From Deltaproteobacteria bacterium (GTDB lineage: Bacteria; Desulfobacterota; GWC2-55-46; UBA9637), in NCBI GenBank assembly GCA_016234985.1, contig JACRNK010000233.1:1-11198 (forward strand): a stretch of DNA of 11,198 nt, read 5' to 3'. The notes under the pieces are model-generated. The model saw only the letters and a list, made by a program, of their open reading frames with translations. It ran no database searches and was not told where the DNA came from. This document shows positions 7,683 to 11,198 of the stretch, piece by piece; the first letter of the stretch is position 1; each line of letters opens with the position of its first letter. Both the position numbers and the translations under genes were made by a program.

Positions 7683-7780
7683 ACAAGGTTCTTTATGCGC
7701 GATTGCGTCAACCTATGGGGCAGATATTAAAAACCATTCTGCCCTTGCGGCAAGAGATGGAAAGACGGATTAAACGGATT
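7683..7780 (+). repeat. Intergenic repeat, copy D
   Basis: This copy fills the gap between fic3 and the ABC ATPase fragment. Its left half matches copy B (24 of 25 bases from 7699 to 7723). Its right half matches copy A (AAAACCATTCTGCCCTTGCGG against AAAACCATTTTGCCCTTGCGG in A, given here as shared blocks AAAACCATT and GCCCTTGCGGCA). One frame reads LRQPMGQILKTILPLRQ then EMERRIKRI, within an open frame that begins at GTG 7628 and ends at 7834. I do not call that frame a gene, because it overlaps the ABC ATPase start. The repeat ends about 14 nt before the ABC start, which has no clear ribosome binding site. Confidence 0.75.
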
Positions 7781-7793
7781 ATTGCTAAATCAT

Positions 7794-8598
7794 ATGTCCA
7801 TCATACAAGTTACAGACCTTGTCAAAAAATATAACGGTCTTACAGCCGTAAACGGCATATCCTTTGAGGTGAAGCAAGGGGAGTCGTTTGGATTTTTGGG
7901 GCCGAACGGCGCTGGCAAGACCACAACAATAAACATCCTCTGCACCCTCCTTTCCCCGACATCAGGAACGGCAGAGGTAAACGGCCATGACTGCCTTAAG
8001 CACGCCCATAAAGTCCGTTCATCCATCGGCCTTGTGTTTCAGGATATTACTTTGGATAATGATTTGACAGCATACGAAAATCTGAAATTTCACTGCTACC
8101 TCTACAACATGAACAAAGGAGAAACCGAAGAAAGGATAGAGGCCATATTAAATGTAGTCGGCCTTTACGACAGAAAAGACGACCTTGTCCGAAGATTTTC
8201 AGGCGGCATGAAGAGGCGGCTTGAAATCGCAAGGGGACTTTTGCACCATCCGAAGGTCTTATTTCTTGACGAACGGCACGCCGGAAGAATTGAAAAAAAT
8301 GATACGGGGCGATACTGTTTATCTGAAAACAGCGGACGACAGCAGCGCCATATCCGAGTTAAAAGAGACATTCGGCATAAAGGCTGCAAAACTACACGAC
8401 AGCATCTCCTTTAATGTGGAATCAGGAGATAAATTTATTCCAAAGATATTTGAAGGGCTGAAAACAGCGATTGTTTCGGTCAATCTGAAAAAGCCTACGC
8501 TTGACGATGTATTCATACACCTGACTGGCAGAGAGATACGGGAAGAAAACGGCAATAAACCCGGCGAACTGTTAAAAATGAGAAGGAAGAGGGGATAA
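7794..8598 (+). pseudogene. ABC transporter ATPase (drug/multidrug export type) with internal deletion and frameshift
   Basis: The N-terminal 160 residues from ATG 7794 are a normal ABC-2 exporter ATPase: Walker A GPNGAGKTT (36-44), Q-loop Q83, signature FSGGMKRR (135-142) and Walker B VLFLDE (155-160). After that Glu (codon 8271-8273) the frame gives nonsense and stops at 8414. In the +1-shifted frame, from 8272, the sequence continues as NGTPEELKKMIRG and the C-terminal domain to the TAA at 8596-8598 (about 108 residues, including PTLDDVFIHLTGRE). In this family about 60-70 residues lie between these points and hold the D-loop and H-loop (switch His). These are gone, with about 200 nt lost at 8268-8275, where GACGAAC could be microhomology. 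I infer a non-functional ATPase, or an assembly error. The 3' end is 1 nt from the permease start, as in an intact operon. Confidence 0.82.
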
Positions 8599-8599
8599 G

Positions 8600-9367
8600 G
8601 TGTTTTCCTACAAGGCAATCTATGTAATAGTTGTCAGGGAGTTTAAGCGGTTTTTCCGCCAGCGCGGGAGGATGCTTGTCACCATATCCCGTCCGCTTCT
8701 GTGGTTGTTTATAGTAGGGGCAGGTTTCAGCCAGATGGTGAATATAGCATCTACGAGCATAAGCTATAAACAATTCCTGCTTCCCGGAATTATCGGCATG
8801 ACAATCCTTTTCAGTTCGGTATTCTCCACCATGTCCGTTGTGTGGGACAGGGAGTTCGGATTTTTAAGGGAGATGCTTGTCGCGCCCATATCGCGGACTA
8901 CCATTGTGATTGGCAAACTATTAAGCGGCACAGCCCTCTCTGTGTTTCAGGGCATGGTGCTGTTGGTAATTTCGCCTCTTTTGGGCATGAAGATGACAAT
9001 TGCAGGTTTTCTGGCCATGATTATTATGATTGCCCTTTTGAGCCTTGCCATAACTGCAATGGGCCTTTTTATCGCGTCGTTTTTGACATCCCTTGAAGGC
9101 TTTAATGTTATAATGAACTTTATAGTGCTGCCCATGTTCTTTTTGAGCGGCGCGCTTTATCCCATGAATAAACTGCCGCAAGTCCTTCAGTATGTTACGT
9201 TTATAAATCCGCTCTCATACGGCGTGGATGCCTTTAAGCATATATTGTTTGAAAGCAGCGGCATGCTTGGGGCGGAATTTCCATTGCTCCTTGATATAGG
9301 CTTGTTGTCCGCATTTTCGGTTATAATGATTATCCTGGCTGCATATTCGTTTGAGAGGAAAGGATAG
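8600..9367 (+). CDS. ABC-2 type transporter permease (DrrB/NodJ-like)
   Basis: The 255-residue integral membrane protein has about six hydrophobic segments, near residues 28-45, 60-80, 105-130, 135-160, 170-188 and 230-250. The cytoplasmic loop VWDREFGFLREMLVAPISR (81-99) is the typical coupling region of ABC-2 permeases, and FLSGALYPMNKLP (181-193) with FINPLSYGVDAFK (201-213) are family hallmarks. It would form a half-transporter dimer with the ATPase encoded just upstream and export a lipid, polyketide or drug-like substrate; the substrate cannot be told. The GTG start at 8600 has AGAGGGG about 5 nt upstream, at the end of the ATPase frame. Length is normal and the frame is clean, so the permease outlived, or predates the loss of, its broken ATPase partner. 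Confidence 0.9.
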   Translation: MFSYKAIYVIVVREFKRFFRQRGRMLVTISRPLLWLFIVGAGFSQMVNIASTSISYKQFLLPGIIGMTILFSSVFSTMSVVWDREFGFLREMLVAPISRTTIVIGKLLSGTALSVFQGMVLLVISPLLGMKMTIAGFLAMIIMIALLSLAITAMGLFIASFLTSLEGFNVIMNFIVLPMFFLSGALYPMNKLPQVLQYVTFINPLSYGVDAFKHILFESSGMLGAEFPLLLDIGLLSAFSVIMIILAAYSFERKG

Positions 9368-9371
9368 TCTG

Positions 9372-10202
9372 GTGAAAACCCTATATATCGTTGCCACGCC
9401 GATAGGAAATCTTGAGGATATAACTTTAAGGGCGCTCAGGGTTTTGAAAGAGGTTAATGTTATTGCCGCAGAGGATACGAGACATACGAAGAAACTTCTT
9501 CAGCGCTATGGCATAAACACGCAGCTCACAAGCTACTTTGAGCATAATGAAATTGAGAAGGCAGGGTGGCTCATATCGCAGCTTAATATGGGAAAGGATA
9601 TTGCGCTTGTGTCGGACGCAGGCACACCAGGCATATCCGACCCAGGGTATAGATTAGTGAAGATGGCAATAGAAAGTTCTATCCCTGTGGTTTCCATTCC
9701 CGGGGCCTCTGCGATTATCTCTGCATTGAGTATTTCAGGCCTTCCTACGGATAGTTTTTGTTTTGAAGGCTTTATTCCGTCAAAGCAAGGGGAAAGAAAG
9801 AAATTTCTTTTTGGCCTTAAAGAGAGTAAAAAAACCATTGTGTTTTATGAATCTCCAAAAAGGCTTCTGGCAGCGATTAAAGATGTTTATGATATATTGG
9901 GCGATGTTGATGTGGTAATTGCAAGGGAGATGACAAAGCTGCATGAGGAGATTATCACGGGAAAGGCAAGCAAGGTATTGGCTGGGTTGAACGGCAGGGA
10001 GATAAAGGGGGAGATTACAATTCTTCTTAATCCCAAATCAGTTGAGGTCAAACAAGAGATTTCATTGATTGACGAAATAAAAAACCTTCAAAGAGAGACA
10101 GACTTGCCTTTGAAAGAGATAGCCAGAATAATTGCGGAAAAAACCGGCATCCCGAAAAGAGAGGTTTATAAGGAAGCCATTAAAATGAAGGAGATAAAAT
10201 GA
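9372..10202 (+). CDS. rsmI: 16S rRNA (cytidine1402-2'-O)-methyltransferase
   Basis: The 276-residue protein is a complete RsmI, which 2'-O-methylates C1402 of 16S rRNA in the decoding centre using SAM. Family signatures are in order: VATPIGNLEDITLRA (7-21), AAEDTRHTKKLL (32-43), SDAGTPGISDPGYRLV (81-96), IPGASA (109-114), SGLPTDSFCFEGFIP (122-136) and FYESPKRL (158-165). The GTG at 9372 is chosen because it directly precedes KTLYIVATPIGN and has AAAGGA 7 nt upstream; a TTG at 9351 would overlap the permease. The gene starts 4 nt after the permease stop and overlaps the next gene by an ATGA, so it is probably transcribed with both. Confidence 0.97.
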   Translation: MKTLYIVATPIGNLEDITLRALRVLKEVNVIAAEDTRHTKKLLQRYGINTQLTSYFEHNEIEKAGWLISQLNMGKDIALVSDAGTPGISDPGYRLVKMAIESSIPVVSIPGASAIISALSISGLPTDSFCFEGFIPSKQGERKKFLFGLKESKKTIVFYESPKRLLAAIKDVYDILGDVDVVIAREMTKLHEEIITGKASKVLAGLNGREIKGEITILLNPKSVEVKQEISLIDEIKNLQRETDLPLKEIARIIAEKTGIPKREVYKEAIKMKEIK

Positions 10203-10417
10203 TAAAAAAGATATTTCAAGTATTTCTCGGCATATTGATTGGCATTATATTTCTGTATCTGTTCATCTACTTTGGAGGCGCCGGTTATCTTCAGGCGTTC
10301 GGCAAGAAAACAGAGGAGGCAGGAAAAGGGCTTAAACAATACGAAAAAAATGTGCAAGACACTACCGATAAGGTATTGGAAAAGGCAAAGGATAAAGTGA
10401 AAGAGAAGATGCCGTAA
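10199..10417 (+). CDS. Small membrane-anchored protein of unknown function
   Basis: The 72-residue protein has one N-terminal hydrophobic helix (about residues 5-26, FQVFLGILIGIIFLYLFIYF). The C-terminal part is charged and Lys/Glu-rich (about 36-72) and should form an amphipathic helix or coiled coil (EEAGKGLKQYEKNVQ). It lacks a lipobox and a clear cleavage site, so it is probably anchored in the inner membrane. The ATG overlaps the rsmI TGA (ATGA) and has AAGGAG 5 nt upstream, which supports translational coupling and a real gene. I do not recognise a family. Confidence 0.72.
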   Translation: MIKKIFQVFLGILIGIIFLYLFIYFGGAGYLQAFGKKTEEAGKGLKQYEKNVQDTTDKVLEKAKDKVKEKMP

Positions 10418-10450
10418 AATCTTCAGCCGCCGGCAATCAGTCAACTATTT

Positions 10451-11122
10451 TTATTTGCCTGCCTCTTTTTTCTCCTCTATTTTAAAACCAAACGATACTG
10501 CTATGGTTGATGTGCCTATGTAAATCTCTTTCATGGTTATCGCTACCTCGCTGGTTTCGTGCTCAATACCGGAAAATATCAAGAGCCGCGATGTGCGCTG
10601 ACCGGGGCCAATGGTAATATCAAGGTCATAAATTATATCTTTTATGACGTTGAGGACAGCCTCAGGATGAGGTGAATTTCCGACAAGGGTATATAAATCC
10701 GTATAATCCAATGGTTTGTGGACGCCCATATCGTTGTCAAATAATGTTGTGAGCACGGGATTATACAGCACCTTTGCCTTTGAAGAGTTTTCTATGTCAA
10801 GTAAAAACGCAAGATATTTCGGTTGAGCCAATGCCTCTGCCAATGGATTGCTTGCGTCTTTGCTTGAAAGTATTTTTTTTGCTTCCGACGAATTGAGCGG
10901 CAAGATGCCAATTTTTACATCATTGTTGCTGAAGACAATCTTTTGCTCCGAAACAGTGTATCCGGGCAATGGGGTTGGCAGCGGCGTTAGAACAACAGGG
11001 CCTTTAGGAGAGGCGCAGCCTATCAAAAGCAGGCAAGGGGCAATAGGCAGAAGGCAATAGGTGAAATAAGAAAATATTTTCCTGTTGCCTATAGCCCATA
11101 GCCTATAGCCTGTTTTTTTCAT
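10451..11122 (-). CDS. Putative lipoprotein of unknown function
   Basis: The 223-residue protein has a type II signal peptide: basic MKKTGYR, a hydrophobic stretch, then the lipobox LIGC with Cys36, followed by a Pro-rich linker (ASPKGPVVLTPLPTPLPG). The mature part looks like a mixed alpha/beta domain with several beta stretches (YLAFLLDIENSS, SRLLIFSGIEHE, STIAVSFGFKIEE). I do not recognise the family. The ATG has GGGAG about 7 nt upstream and overlaps the 3' end of the preceding - strand gene by 20 nt, so the two probably form an operon. The signal peptide is partly encoded by GGCTATA-type repeats (11031-11110). It converges with the rsmI operon; only 33 bases separate the stops, and I see no convincing terminator there. 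Confidence 0.78.
   Translation of the reverse strand: MKKTGYRLWAIGNRKIFSYFTYCLLPIAPCLLLIGCASPKGPVVLTPLPTPLPGYTVSEQKIVFSNNDVKIGILPLNSSEAKKILSSKDASNPLAEALAQPKYLAFLLDIENSSKAKVLYNPVLTTLFDNDMGVHKPLDYTDLYTLVGNSPHPEAVLNVIKDIIYDLDITIGPGQRTSRLLIFSGIEHETSEVAITMKEIYIGTSTIAVSFGFKIEEKKEAGK
11031..11110. repeat. GGCTATA/GGCAATAGG repeats inside the lipoprotein signal peptide
   Basis: On the - strand, three GGCTATA/GGCTATG units run from 11110 to about 11088. About 30 nt further on, an arm of inverted units (CTATTGCC, TTCTGCC, CTATTGCC) covers about 11061-11031. The arms pair imperfectly (about 14 of 17 bases in the best segment), so the mRNA could fold just after the start codon. In protein this gives GYRLWAIGNR and YCLLPIAPCL. 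From memory, similar repeats are common and dispersed in some environmental genomes; here one appears to have become coding. Confidence 0.6.
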
Positions 11123-11198
11123 CTATAACTCCCTGTATCACCGTAAAATTTTTGAATTCGCCCTTATACTCTTCCCAATCTATATTTACATTTTGGAC
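11103..11198 (-). CDS. C-terminal end of an unidentified protein (cut by window end)
   Basis: An open - strand frame enters from the right edge and stops at the TAG complementary to 11103-11105, giving 31 residues that include NIDWEEYKGEFKNFTVIQG. It overlaps the lipoprotein start by 20 nt in a different frame, and the lipoprotein ribosome binding site (GGGAG) lies inside it, as in a coupled operon. The family cannot be named from so short a piece. Confidence 0.5.
   Translation of the reverse strand, partial: VQNVNIDWEEYKGEFKNFTVIQGVIDEKNRL

Noticed and set aside
5203..7780. Repeats as integron attC sites
   Set aside because: I could not find paired RYYYAAC/GTTRRRY core sites with the expected inverted symmetry, and no integrase is in the window.
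4271..7780. Repeats as a CRISPR array
   Set aside because: Copies are about 1 kb apart with genes between them, are imperfect, and have no short spacers.
7628..7834. Open frame of 68 residues between fic3 and the ABC gene
   Set aside because: It consists mostly of repeat copy D and runs into the ABC ATPase start in another frame. It is described under the repeat, not as a gene.
8166..8414. ABC ATPase tail in the original frame (after LFLDE) as a genuine alternative C-terminus
   Set aside because: It reads as nonsense rich in Arg/His/Gln, while the other frame over the same DNA gives the expected ATPase C-terminal domain.
8842..9096. 84-residue + strand frame inside the permease gene
   Set aside because: It is a shadow of the permease coding frame, rich in Cys/His by chance, with no family features.
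10418..10450. Bidirectional terminator between the convergent genes
   Set aside because: There is a short GCCGGC palindrome and some T-rich sequence, but no stem long enough to support a terminator call.

Overview
The window comes from a bacterial chromosome of moderate GC content. Genes are tightly packed on the + strand, many starts are GTG, and the last part carries a lipoprotein gene on the - strand. No rRNA, tRNA or marker gene fixes the taxon. The gene style and the GGCTATA-type repeats near the right end fit an uncultured anaerobe of the Nitrospirota/Desulfobacterota kind, but this is only an impression.

Positions 1-4242 hold a defence module. The tail of an unidentified gene comes first, then the C-terminal part of a type III-like DNA methyltransferase (Mod) that lacks the expected N-terminal half with the catalytic DPPY-type motif. 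A complete 901-residue helicase/nuclease restriction subunit (Res) follows 5 nt downstream. If the Mod part is really dead, the surviving nuclease would lack its own methyltransferase.

Positions 4243-7793 hold three consecutive Fic-domain genes on the same strand, of three different subtypes. The first looks like a class I Fic toxin. Its VbhA/FicA-like antitoxin, with the (S/T)xxxE(G/N) inhibitory motif, lies in a different overlapping frame, and the toxin frame has no good start of its own. The second and third carry the inhibitory motif in their own N-terminus (class II-like) and end in probable winged helix-turn-helix domains. A family of direct intergenic repeats (about 55-105 bp, four copies) precedes each fic gene, and a fourth copy lies after the last one. 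The island therefore looks like a modular array built by insertion or recombination.

Positions 7794-11198 look like ordinary chromosome: an ABC-2 type exporter (ATPase plus permease), rsmI, a small membrane protein, and a convergent lipoprotein gene. The ABC ATPase has lost its middle, from just after Walker B to just before the C-terminal region, with a change of frame at the junction. It starts immediately after the last repeat copy. The permease downstream is intact.

The most interesting content is the fic/repeat array and the overlapping-frame antitoxin/toxin arrangement. No CRISPR array, IS element or RNA gene was seen. No gene-free stretch exceeds 300 bases; the longest are about 180 bases and mostly hold the repeats.
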